From the NCBI GenBank assembly GCA_963770485.1, contig CAVYPX010000009.1, positions 1 to 64,000 on the forward strand: 64,000 nt of DNA, read 5' to 3'. The notes beneath the pieces are model-generated. The model did no database searches. It saw only the letters and a program-made list of their open reading frames with translations, and was not told where the DNA came from. This document shows positions 1-8,054 of this stretch, in pieces. Both the position numbers and the translations under genes were made by a program. How positions within the stretch are numbered: the first letter of the stretch is position 1; every line of letters begins with the position of its first letter. The DNA is from CAVVEC01 sp963770485 (GTDB lineage Bacteria > Acidobacteriota > Terriglobia > Terriglobales > Acidobacteriaceae).

Positions 1-443
1 AGCCGATGTTGTTGGTCAGTTCCGGGTCGTAGACCACGCCGTTCTTGCCGAGACGGTCACCGACCGGGATGCCGGCTGCAAAGTAACTGAATTGAATCGT
101 GTTGGGGCTACTGCGGCACCGGGTTGAGCCAGACGGCGAGACTGCCGTTGTTCAGCAGCGGAATGACCGGCTTGCCGGGCAGCAGGCCTGGGCCACGTAG
201 CGCTGGCCGATTTGCGGACCGACCGGGAAGCCGTTCGGACCGAGTGGCGGCCCGTAGATCATGCGCCCGGTTGGGGGAAGGGAATCGTCGTGCTGGGCCG
301 AAAAGCGAGCGGCGGACCTCGGCATGCGGCGTTTGCGCGGGGCGATGTCGGCCGAGAGCAGGGCGGCCGTCAGCAGGCCGACCACCAGGGCAGAACAATC
401 CTCCCGCCTCGCGGAAGAGCAATGGGACGCGCGGTCCAATCAT
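1..443 (-). pseudogene. Secreted protein of unknown function, 5' part, frameshifted
   Basis: An ATG at 443 follows an AGGAG ribosome site six bases upstream and opens a typical secretion signal (MIGPRVPLLFREAG, then after a frame change ALVVGLLTAALLSADIAP). The reading then moves between minus-strand frames at least three times. The pieces join into one plausible protein: GRMIYGPPLGPNGFPVGPQI, then GLLPGKPVIPLLNNGSLAVW, then GIPVGDRLGKNGVVYDPELT. It runs off the left edge of the window. I do not recognise the family. Its high GC and its position beside a planctomycete-type cytochrome and sulfatase suggest the same foreign source. Either the sequence here is error-rich or the gene is dead. Confidence 0.45.
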
Positions 444-719
444 GGGTAGCTCCTGGGAAGTAAGACCGTGCTTCTCTCCTGCCTCGGCACTTACCTCGTC
501 GCGCGGCCTGGCACGCGCCACACTCACCGCACTGCCGTTTTCGGGGTATGGCACACGGTCGTGCCGAAAGGCGAGAAGTGTGTCTTCTATTGTTTGCCGG
601 AAACGGCCTTTGGGTCAAGCGAGCTCGGCGGTAAGAGCGGTGGTTTTGGCTGACTTTTCGGCTTCCCGGGAGCGATGAAGCGGCTTGTGCGGCATCTGCG
701 GGCGGCAGGCCGCTGATTG
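444..719. other. Intergenic stretch without a recognised gene
   Basis: High-GC sequence upstream of the secreted protein starting at 443 and beyond the hairpin at 720-801. It presumably holds the promoter of the leftward gene. Short open frames on both strands have no recognisable protein features. Confidence 0.4.
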
Positions 720-801
720 TTTAGCCGCGACCCGATAGGGAGCGCGGGCAGAGTCCCACGCGGGATCCTGCCTGCGCTCTCTCTATCGGGTCGCGGCTAA
801 A
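720..801. terminator. Long hairpin at the 3' end of the cytochrome gene
   Basis: Two arms of about 26-28 bases (720-745 and 774-801) are reverse complements apart from a small bulge, with the core TTAGCCGCGACCCGATAG. It lies just beyond the cytochrome stop at 808, where a terminator or a REP-type hairpin would sit. A sister hairpin with the same GCCGCGACC..GGGAGCG design lies at 2398-2452, also at a gene 3' end, so this is a repeat family rather than a single terminator. Confidence 0.6.
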
Positions 802-807
802 CGCGCT

Positions 808-2258
808 TATAGCTGCCGCATGAACGCCGACGAGCTGCTTCTTCTCCTCGCCGGTCAGCTTCGTCTCCAGGATCAGGTTGAAGAACTCGACCGTGTCCTC
901 CAGCGTCAGCAGCCGGCCGTCGTGGAAGTACGGCGGCGACTCCTTGATGCCGCGCAGCGGGAACGTCTTGATCGGCCCCTGCGTGGTGGCCACCAGGCCG
1001 TTGATCGTCTGCGTCTTGTAGAAGCGATCGACCTTGAGGTCGTGCATCAGGTTGTCGGTGTAGAACGGCGCCGGGTGGCAGGTCGCGCACTGGGCCTTGC
1101 CGAAGAACAGCTTCTGGCCCCGCATCTCCGGCGAATCGGCCGCGAACTTCTTCGGGTCGAGCTTGCCGTCCCAGCCCAGGCCGGGCGCCGGCGGGAAGTC
1201 GAGCAGCTCCTGGAACTCCGCCATGAAGTGGACCTGGCTGCCGCGCTCCAGCGGGTTGATGCCCTTGGCCGTCGCCGACACCGTGGTCGCCGTCGAAGTA
1301 GGCGGCCCGCTGCTCGAACTCGGTGAAGTCCTCGACGGTCTTCAGCGCCCGCTGCGAGCCGAACAGCCGCTGGATGTTCACGCCGCGCAGGCTGGGCGTG
1401 TCGATGCGGCGGCGGTGGCTCTGCGGCCGGATGTCGCCCACCAGGTGGGTCGCCGCCGACGTGTGGCCGTTGACGTGGCAGTCGAAGCAGGCCACGCCCT
1501 GCATGCCGTCGGGCTGCTCCGTCTTGCGGTCGGCGGTGGCGTTGAACTGCTGCTGCGGGAACTGCGTCACCAGCAGCCGCAGGCCCTCCAGGTCCTTGGC
1601 GTTGAGGATGCCGTCGAAGATCTCCTGGAAGTTGTCGACCGTCACCACCTTGCCCTGCGACACGTCGCCCAGGTCGGGCCGCGTCGTCAGGAAGATGGCC
1701 GGCGGGAACTCGGGCAGGAAGTGCTCGGGCAGGTCGAAATCGAGGTCGAAGCGCTCCAGGCGGGCCAGCAGCTTGATCTCCGTCTGCGGGAAGACCATGC
1801 CGCCGACCTCGTGCTTGGGATGCGGCAGCGGCAGGAAGCCCTTGGGGAACAGGCCCTTGTCGCGGATCTCGTCGCGGCGACATCTCGGCCAGCTTGCTCC
1901 CAGGTCATGCCCTCCGGCAGCTTCGCCGTCGGGCCGACCGGGATCGGCTTGCCGCGCGACATCGTCGACCTTCGGGTCGGGCCGCGGCGTGAGGTCGTAG
2001 CGCTCCTCCAGCAGCTTCTTCTGCCGGGCCATGACCGCCGCCTTGTCGGCCTTGTCCTTGGCCATCATGTCCTCGAAGGTCTCCTGGCCGAGCAGGACCG
2101 GAGAGATCTGATCGTAGCTGGTCTTGCCGACGTCGCGCGCTTTTCTTGTCCGAGCGGTTCGGCTCCAGCGAAGGGCCGGCCATCAGGAACAGCGCCGCAC
2201 ATGCCAGAAGCACGGGCAACCAATGCCGGAACGGTTCTCTCAGAGTACGAGTTCGCAT
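808..2258 (-). pseudogene. Planctomycete-type cytochrome c / di-heme peroxidase-like protein, multiple frameshifts
   Basis: Joining minus-strand frames gives one protein: a signal peptide (WLPVLLACAALFLMAGPS), a middle region with the heme motif CFDCH followed by GDIRPQSHRRRIDTPSLRG, a second heme motif CATCH, and a C-terminal region with the MauG/CcpA-like segment PLRGIKESPPYFHDGRLLTL. It ends at a natural-looking stop (AFMRQL) at 808. At least five frame changes occur in 1.45 kb. Long conserved blocks survive between them, which is more like sequencing or assembly error than old decay. The layout matches periplasmic di-heme cytochromes often annotated as cytochrome B6 in Gemmata-like planctomycetes. 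That lineage call is from memory, not from a search. Confidence 0.6.
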
Positions 2259-2397
2259 GGAGCACCTCCCAGAGGGAATAGGACAACCACGGACGCGGCG
2301 GCACGGCCACGCTGGCCGGGTCCAGCCTCACCGGTGCGCGAGCAATTCCCATTTAAGAACAATTCTTATTCGCGTCAAGGAGATTGCGATTACGAAC

Positions 2398-2452
2398 GAA
2401 CCGCGACCGTCAGGGAGCGGTTCGCTGCACCGCTCCCTGACGGTCGCGGCTC
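2398..2452. terminator. Long perfect hairpin at the 3' end of the sulfatase
   Basis: Arms of about 24 bases (2398-2421 and 2429-2452) pair almost perfectly around a 7-base loop, with the core CCGCGACCGTCAGGGAGCGG. It sits 20 bases beyond the sulfatase stop. It shares its design with the hairpin at 720-801. I recall this motif as a common intergenic repeat in Gemmataceae. It probably ends transcription and also marks the foreign segment. Confidence 0.6.
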
Positions 2453-2471
2453 GTCAGAGATCTATCCGGGG

Positions 2472-3218
2472 CTATTTCGCTTTCGCCGTCAGCAGCTTCT
2501 TCATCTCCGCGATCGTCGAGGCATGTTTCGCGTCCTTGGCCAGGTTCTTGTATTCCTTCGGATCGTTCTCGTGGTCGTACAGCTCGACACCCGCCTTGCC
2601 GCCGTTCCACTCGGTGTAGCGCCAGCGCTCGGTGCGGCACGCTGCGGCCCATGAGGTCGTTGACGTCCTTGGCCTTGCCGCGCGTCACCTGCGTGTAGGC
2701 CGCCTTGCTCCACGCGGCCTGCGGATCGTCCAGCAGCGGTCGCAGGCTCAGGCCCTGCAGTCCCGCCGGCGGCTTTAGGCCGCACAGGTCGGCCAGCGTC
2801 GGGTGCAGGTCCACCAACTCCACCGTGCGGCCGGACGCCTTGCCGTTGCCCTTCGCTTTTGGCAGGACCACGATCAACGGCACCCGCGCCGACTCCTCGA
2901 ACAGCAGCCGTTTCTGCCACTGGCCGTGCTCGCCCAGGCACCAGCCGTGATCGCTCAGGAACACGACCACGGTATTGTCCGCCAGCTTCAGTCGTTCCAG
3001 AGCGCCGAGCACGCGGCCGACTTGCGCGTCCATGAAGCTGACCGAGGCGAAGTACGCTCCGAGAAAATCGAGCGAACTGGTCGTTCTTGAGGCCGTAGTT
3101 CAGCGGCATCGTCGTCAGCAAGGCGACCTTCGGCACCGCGTCGAGGTGGCCGTCCGGCTCCTTCGGCAGGGCGAGTTTGCCGGGGGGATACATGTCGAAG
3201 TATTTCTTCGGCGCGACG
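2472..3218 (-). pseudogene. Sulfatase, C-terminal part only, frameshifted
   Basis: The joined frames read VAPKKYFDMYPPGKLALPKE, then MDAQVGRVLGALERLKLADN, FLSDHGWCLGEHGQWQKR and ELVDLHPTLADLCGLKPP, and end with TERWRYTEWNGGKAG and LYDHENDPKEYKNLA. These are characteristic of the C-terminal half of iduronate-2-sulfatase-like arylsulfatases. The catalytic CxPSR-containing N-terminal half is missing because the gene stops abruptly at about 3218 against the start of gcvH. Two or more frameshifts lie inside. It cannot be functional as written. Confidence 0.7.
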
Positions 3219-3333
3219 CATCGCCCAGTTCCTTTTGGGCGTGAAAGGTGATTCCCACCGTGCCGATGCCGTCTTCGACGCGGACCCACTGGTGTTCTTT
3301 GGTGTAGCGGAAGTTCTCAGGGTAAGTTCCCAA
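3219..3333 (-). pseudogene. gcvH: Glycine cleavage H protein, N-terminal stub
   Basis: A TTG start at 3333 opens YPENFRYTKEHQWVRVEDG, then GTVGITFHAQKELGD. This is the conserved N-terminus of GcvH, the lipoyl carrier of the glycine cleavage system. After the invariant LGD (about residue 39) the sequence changes abruptly to sulfatase, so the lipoylation site and about 70% of the protein are absent. The neighbours gcvT and gcvP are not in the window. The break has no hallmark of an insertion element. A chimeric assembly join is the simplest explanation. Confidence 0.75.
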
Positions 3334-3391
3334 ATCAGACTAAGGCTAACACATAGCAGATCCACGCGGTCGTTTACAGTAGAGTATTCCT

Positions 3392-3602
3392 ATGACGAAG
3401 GGTTCGATCGCTTTCATGCTACTTTCGCTCTCGCCACTGATGGCGGGTCCATCTATCACACTACCCCTCGCGTTTGAACAAAACGCCGGGCAGACCGATC
3501 CTCAGTGAAAGTACCTGACCCGAGGCCAGGGCGGGACTTTGTGGCTGACGGAGCAGGGACCGGTGCTGGGCGTCGCGGCCGCACTCTCTGCGTGCCGGTG
3601 CT
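3392..3602 (+). pseudogene. DUF7948/SBBP-repeat protein, N-terminal remnant
   Basis: From an ATG at 3392 the frame gives a short signal-like segment and then LPLAFEQNAGQTDPQ, a TGA at 3506, and KYLTRGQGGTLWLTEQGPVL in the same frame. This is the conserved start of the large secreted SBBP/DUF7948 proteins that are frequent in Acidobacteriota (usual form FxxNxGQTDxxVKYLxRGxGY). A valine codon appears replaced by TGA, and similarity ends after about 65 codons, so only a fossil remains. It lies antisense to the 3' end of the glycosyltransferase at 3502-4806. Confidence 0.65.
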
Positions 3603-4806
3603 GGGGAATGATTCTTCCCTCCTCGCTAAAACGGTAGACTTCGCCGCGCCAGAAGAAGCGACGGCTGGTGAAGCTACCCAGCCAGACGAAGAATCCAAGC
3701 AAGTCCCGTAGAGGATAAAGCCAGCAATAGTGCAGGGCTCTCGTATCCCGAACCACCCCCCATCCCACCGCAACCGATTGCATCATCCGGTTGACCAATG
3801 CTGCTACCAGCAGGGCTACTCCCAAACGCGGTTGCCCCAATGCCATAGCCGAGAGAAGTCCGAGCAACCCGTATGGCACGGCGAAGGTCAGGCCCGTACC
3901 CACATGTCCTTTGGGACGAGAGTGGCGCGTGCTCTTCATCCAGCGCAGTTGATCGCCAAAAGTCTGCTGGAACGATCGAGGGACGAGTACATGTTCCACC
4001 AGATAGTGGGACAAGACAATCCGGTATCCTGCAGCCCAAACCTCTTTGCCCAGCACAAAATCGTCCGAGTAATAGTCCGCGGTAGAGGCAATGCCGCCGA
4101 TTTTCTCCAGCGCGTCCCGGCGTGTAGCCATGGCCGCACCTAGAGCAAAGCGCATACCCTCGACCATGTCTGCGACCAGCACGCCCGAGGGCAATTCCAC
4201 CGACATGCCGAGCGCCTCCAGCGACGACCACGCATCGGCAGCAGGAATGCCCCGATAGGGACAAGTGACGAGACCGACTTTCGCATCCAGAAGAGGAGGG
4301 ATTACGTTGCGCAGAAAATCGCGCGATACCCTTATGTCGCTGTCGCTGATCACAAAGTAATCGTTGCGAGCCGCAGAAATCATCCGGTCCAGCGAGAATA
4401 CCTTGGCGTTGGGCCACGCGGGCGGGCCCGAAAGGATGATCCGCGATTTGACCTGCGGATACCGCTTCCGAACCTCTTCCGCCACTTGCAGCGCCTCATT
4501 GTCCGCCTCACGCGCCCCAAAGAGAATCTCGAAGTTCGGGTAATCTTGCTGAAAAAAAGTTTCGAGATTCTCGGCCAGGCGAGGTTCCATCCCGTGGACC
4601 GGCTTCAGAATCGTGACCGCCGGTAGGGAAGATTCCGGAATCGCGAGTACTGAATTCCTGGCCGCGCCGGTCCTGCGACGATAGCGCATGGCCGCGGCGA
4701 GCACCATGAGGAGAAAAATCATGGAACTCACTGTGCCGATCAGGGCGACCGCCAGCAGGACACGCCAGACGAATCCAATCGCCAGGCCAGAAATGACCAT
4801 ATTCAT
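3502..4806 (-). CDS. HpnI/ceramide glucosyltransferase-like family 2 glycosyltransferase
   Basis: A 434-residue membrane glycosyltransferase of the GT21 type. An N-terminal membrane helix (about residues 8-38) precedes a GT-A domain. The aspartate motifs are visible: the ILKPVHGMEP region, DSD in YFVISDSDIRV, DDF in YYSDDFVLGKEV and the QLRWMKSTR (QxxRW-like) motif. Two or three membrane helices follow. The family transfers sugars to lipids: HpnI adds N-acetylglucosamine to a hopanoid, and ceramide glucosyltransferase is the eukaryotic relative. The exact lipid acceptor is unknown, as no other hopanoid gene is near. The last 33 or so residues after GEVYRFSEEGRIIP are translated antisense to the DUF7948 remnant and look acquired. 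Confidence 0.8.
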   Translation of the reverse strand: MNMVISGLAIGFVWRVLLAVALIGTVSSMIFLLMVLAAAMRYRRRTGAARNSVLAIPESSLPAVTILKPVHGMEPRLAENLETFFQQDYPNFEILFGAREADNEALQVAEEVRKRYPQVKSRIILSGPPAWPNAKVFSLDRMISAARNDYFVISDSDIRVSRDFLRNVIPPLLDAKVGLVTCPYRGIPAADAWSSLEALGMSVELPSGVLVADMVEGMRFALGAAMATRRDALEKIGGIASTADYYSDDFVLGKEVWAAGYRIVLSHYLVEHVLVPRSFQQTFGDQLRWMKSTRHSRPKGHVGTGLTFAVPYGLLGLLSAMALGQPRLGVALLVAALVNRMMQSVAVGWGVVRDTRALHYCWLYPLRDLLGFFVWLGSFTSRRFFWRGEVYRFSEEGRIIPQHRHAESAAATPSTGPCSVSHKVPPWPRVRYFH

Positions 4807-5002
4807 GACTGAAAGAAATTATACCTGCCGGATGTGTGCTTTGAGTCCTCGGCGGGGCAGAGATGCGGCTAGCCTGGGCTGCTTGTCCCTTAAAGCCCAG
4901 CGGCAGCACAAATTTTACATTTTCCTGACAATTCCAGGTCGCAATCGGCAATAATGTCGGGGTCTCGGTACCGGCAACGAACTCTCTGGTCAAGGTGAAA
5001 CT

Positions 5003-6022
5003 ATGAAGACTCCCCGCTTGCTACTGCCATGCGTATTACTGATCGGCGCTGCCTCTTCGCTCTGCGCGGCTCAAACCTACAAAGTCAAAGACCTCGGCAC
5101 GCTCTCCGGCGGCGACTTCAGCGTGGCGGAAGCCGTCAACGCCACCGGCCAAGTCACAGGGGCTTCCGGCGCCTCAAATCTCGCGGACATTTTTCTTTAC
5201 CGCCACGGAACCATGACCGATCTCGGGACGTTAGGTGGAAACACCGGCATCGGCAACGGGATTAACGCTTCCGGCCAGATCGCCGGATATTCCACCGATT
5301 CCGCCGGCAACTATCGCGCGTTTCTCGCCAGTGGAGGCAAGCTAACCGACATCGGCGATCTGGGCGGCGGCTCAGCCGTGGCGTACGCCATCAATGATTC
5401 CGCACAAGTCGTCGGCTCCGCCGTGACCTCGGAAGGCAGCAACCACCCTTTTCTGTATAGCGGTGGAAAAATGATCGACCTTGGCACCTTGAACTCACCC
5501 CCGGAAAACGCCTTCTGGAACAGCGCTACCGGCATCAGTAATTCGGGCGTGGTCACCGGCATGTCTTGGGATGCGCAGGGCAACCTCGATGCCTTTATCT
5601 GGCGCAAGGGAAAGATGAAAAAGTTGGGGAATCTCGGCCGGCCTTGGACCGAGGGCCGCGCCATCAACAACAAAGGCCAAGTCACCGGCCTCGGCACGAC
5701 CAAGGACGACGATACTCATCTCTTCATCTCAACCCCGAGTGGCAAGCTGAAGGACTTGGGCACCATCGGTGGCTTGGACAGCGCCCCTTGGGGCTTCGGC
5801 ATCAATGACGCGGGAGTGATCGTGGGCCGCTTCACGTATCAGGGCAGCTATCACGCTCTCCGCTACAGCGCTGGGAAGATCGAGGATCTGAACAACTTGA
5901 TTCCTGCGAACTCGGGCTGGGCTCTGGAGCAAGCAACTGGCATCAACAACGCCGGACAAATCACGGGCACAGGAATGCACAATGGACTGGAACATGCGTT
6001 CCTGCTGACCCCCGCGCACTAA
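5003..6022 (+). CDS. Secreted HAF-repeat protein
   Basis: A 339-residue protein with a clean signal peptide (LLLPCVLLIGAASSLCAAQ). It is followed by about seven repeats of the HAF type, each pairing a DLGTLGG-like strand (KDLGTLSGG, TDLGTLGGNT, LKDLGTIGGLD) with an IN-x-xGQV/I-x-G turn (VNATGQVTGA, INDSAQVVGS, INNAGQITGT). The repeats probably build a beta-propeller-like exported protein. Biochemical function is unknown for the family, which is expanded in Acidobacteriota. It stands alone, with the RAYT region downstream. Confidence 0.8.
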   Translation: MKTPRLLLPCVLLIGAASSLCAAQTYKVKDLGTLSGGDFSVAEAVNATGQVTGASGASNLADIFLYRHGTMTDLGTLGGNTGIGNGINASGQIAGYSTDSAGNYRAFLASGGKLTDIGDLGGGSAVAYAINDSAQVVGSAVTSEGSNHPFLYSGGKMIDLGTLNSPPENAFWNSATGISNSGVVTGMSWDAQGNLDAFIWRKGKMKKLGNLGRPWTEGRAINNKGQVTGLGTTKDDDTHLFISTPSGKLKDLGTIGGLDSAPWGFGINDAGVIVGRFTYQGSYHALRYSAGKIEDLNNLIPANSGWALEQATGINNAGQITGTGMHNGLEHAFLLTPAH

Positions 6023-6161
6023 GCGAACCTGATGATAACGACGCGCCGGGTGCCCCAGGGTTCGCGTCCTGCTTTCGGATGGGTGGCTCACTCAAGCCCG
6101 GTTTTGGCTCGAGTGGGAAAGTTCTCGGCGTTGTGTGGCTACCCTCGTCCATCGCGTGGGT

Positions 6162-6196
6162 GCCCCATTTCTCGCGTTCTGTGCGAGAAGTGGGGC
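6162..6196. repeat. REP-like hairpin upstream of the RAYT gene
   Basis: Arms GCCCCATTTCTCGC (6162-6175) and GCGAGAAGTGGGGC (6183-6196) form a 14-bp stem with one G-T pair and a 7-base loop. The reverse complement of the same element lies at 6901-6934, just past the RAYT gene. Inverted REP copies around a RAYT gene are the usual arrangement for this transposase family. Confidence 0.75.
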
Positions 6197-6277
6197 CTTG
6201 CCCGTCCACCGACCTATCGCTAGAAACCCGGTTCACTCGTCACATCTCCCAATCCGGACTGAACCTACAATTTTCAC

Positions 6278-6886
6278 GTGCCCAGAGGTCTGAAACGATA
6301 TTACGGCTCTGGCGACCTGCATTTCATCACCTCGAGTTGCTATCAGCGTCAGCCGATTCTGGGTACGCCCGATCGTCGCGACCTGTTTCTCGCCGTGCCG
6401 GAGCAGGTGCCGGAGCAGGTGCGGCACAACTATCGCTTCGTCGTGCTCGGATACGTGGTCATGCCCGAGCACTGTCACCTGCTGATCAGCGAGCCTGAGC
6501 AGGCAACCCCGTCCACGGTTCTGCAGGCGGTGAAACTGGCCTTTGCCCGCCGCCTCCTGGTACCGCTACCGGGCCGTGGCGGAGGGCCGAACCCGCCGGC
6601 GCATTTCTGGCAGCGTCGCTTCTATGACTTCGTAGATCCCTCGACTTCGCTCGGGACTTCGGCAGCAGGCTCGCACGCCCGCAACACGCCTCAGCTTCAA
6701 CGTGTGAACCGAGCGCAAGCGCATCGAAAAGTTGCGCTACATGCATCGTAATCCGGTGAAGCGTGGTTTAGTGGATGAACCCGAGCAGTGGCCCTGGAGC
6801 AGTTTCGCTTCTACGCGTATGGCCAGACCGGCGCGGTGCGCGTGAACGGCTGGCAAGTGCTGAAGATGAAGATCCGCACAGCGTGA
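6278..6886 (+). pseudogene. REP-associated tyrosine transposase (RAYT, IS200-like Y1 fold), broken
   Basis: A GTG start at 6278 gives MPRGLKRYYGSGDLHFITSS, the YVVMPEHCHLL histidine motif (HxH, one metal-binding half of the HUH site) and FWQRRFYDF. The ORF then derails. About 60 bases resembling the local dispersed repeat interrupt it (6641-6696), a TGA replaces the usual Trp in FNV-W-TE (6706-6708), and one base is missing near 6802. The catalytic-Tyr block LRYMHRNPVKRGLV and the tail YGQTGAVRVNGWQVLK survive in other frames, to a stop at 6884-6886. RAYTs mobilise REP hairpins. This copy is inactive. Confidence 0.85.
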
Positions 6887-6900
6887 CCGGCCCTGGCGCC

Positions 6901-6934
6901 GCCCACTTCTCGCACAGAACGCGAGAAATGGGGC
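6901..6934. repeat. REP-like hairpin downstream of the RAYT gene, inverted copy
   Basis: It reads CCCACTTCTCGC, a 7-base loop (ACAGAAC), then GCGAGAAATGGGGC followed by ACCCC. It is the near-exact reverse complement of the hairpin at 6162-6196, including the loop and the flanking GGGT. Together they bracket the RAYT pseudogene. The remaining bases up to 7163 hold no recognised gene and presumably the promoter of the next operon. Confidence 0.75.
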
Positions 6935-7163
6935 ACCCCAAATCCCTGTCCTAAGGTATGCTTGCCGCGAGATGTGGGCCACCCGCCCGTCAGGTGACTT
7001 TAGCTTCCGGTTTGCCCGTTAGCACTAGCGTCAATCGGCAACCAATAGCAGCGTCAGACTCCCACAAAGGGAGTTTTCAGGGGCATGTCATCGTCCCCTT
7101 AGCGCTGCTTGTACTTTATACTGACTTTCTCGGGGGTGGTGTACGCAATCGAGAATCCAAGAA

Positions 7164-8054
7164 ATGAAGCGCCATCGGCTCCAGGGGTGGAGGAAAGTCA
7201 GACGCATTGTCAACCTAGCGCTGTTCACTCTCGTCTTTTTGCCGACGTTGTTGTGCGCGCCAACCGCCGGGCTATCTCAGGGGAGCCGCGAACCACCCGG
7301 GGTACCTGCCCCAGTCACCAACCCAGCAAGCCCCGGCGTGTCGTCTCCCTCTCAGGCCACAAGGCCACAGCTGGCGCCGGACGCTGGTCGTTGGCCTTTC
7401 CTCCGTCTCGTCGCCGTCCTTTGCTCAGGCTTGGTTATCAGCGCTGCCCGCCTGGCGCGCAAGTTTCGCCGCTTTTGGGGCCTGGGCATATTCACTAACC
7501 TATATGCAGTCTTGTTCCTGATCTTCGGGGTGGGCCTGTGTGGCATCCCTGTCACGTCGGAGAGCGCTCTAAGCTCGCTGCCTTACCTGGGATCCGTAGG
7601 CCCGTGGATCGCCGACCTTTCAGGGATCATCCTGACGCTCATTCTCCCGGCGATTCGTCTCAAACCGCAGGCGGCCCCCGAAGGAGACAGCCAAGTGCGA
7701 GATCTCGAGGGCGGCTCAAGTTCCAACCCGATCCTCGCAGTGATTGAAGACGCCATCCGGGATCGCATTCTGGAGCGCATGCAGTTGGAGGTTGTGGCGG
7801 CTTCCCGCCGTTACGATTGGGACACCATCAAGCTGGCGGCTCGGCGCGCCCTGGAAGAGGAGATGACCATACGACCCCTGGGGCGCGAAGAGTACGATGC
7901 CGTCCGCCAGTCAATCGAGAGCTTCCAAGCCGACGCGGATTCTCGCTTGGATTCCGACAACAAGTACACGGCCCTGCTTCGCCTTTTACGCTGGTGCTCG
8001 TTTAAGCGGCTCCGCGGCGGCCTGGACGCGGCGGCGAGAGAGGCCCAATCATGA
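7164..8054 (+). CDS. Multi-pass membrane protein of unknown function
   Basis: 296 residues. It has a signal-like first helix (LALFTLVFLPTLLCAPTAG), a Pro/Ser-rich linker, then about three membrane helices (about residues 77-95, 111-127 and 145-162). A charged cytoplasmic C-terminal half is predicted to be alpha-helical (DAIRDRILERMQLEVVAASR). No known domain was recognised. It overlaps the following TPR gene by four bases (ATGA), so the two are translationally coupled and probably work together, for example as a membrane-anchored scaffold. The function is open. Confidence 0.7.
   Translation: MKRHRLQGWRKVRRIVNLALFTLVFLPTLLCAPTAGLSQGSREPPGVPAPVTNPASPGVSSPSQATRPQLAPDAGRWPFLRLVAVLCSGLVISAARLARKFRRFWGLGIFTNLYAVLFLIFGVGLCGIPVTSESALSSLPYLGSVGPWIADLSGIILTLILPAIRLKPQAAPEGDSQVRDLEGGSSSNPILAVIEDAIRDRILERMQLEVVAASRRYDWDTIKLAARRALEEEMTIRPLGREEYDAVRQSIESFQADADSRLDSDNKYTALLRLLRWCSFKRLRGGLDAAAREAQS

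Noticed and set aside
1097..2281. 394-residue plus-strand ORF over the cytochrome gene
   Set aside because: High-GC shadow frame. The minus strand carries heme motifs and conserved cytochrome blocks.
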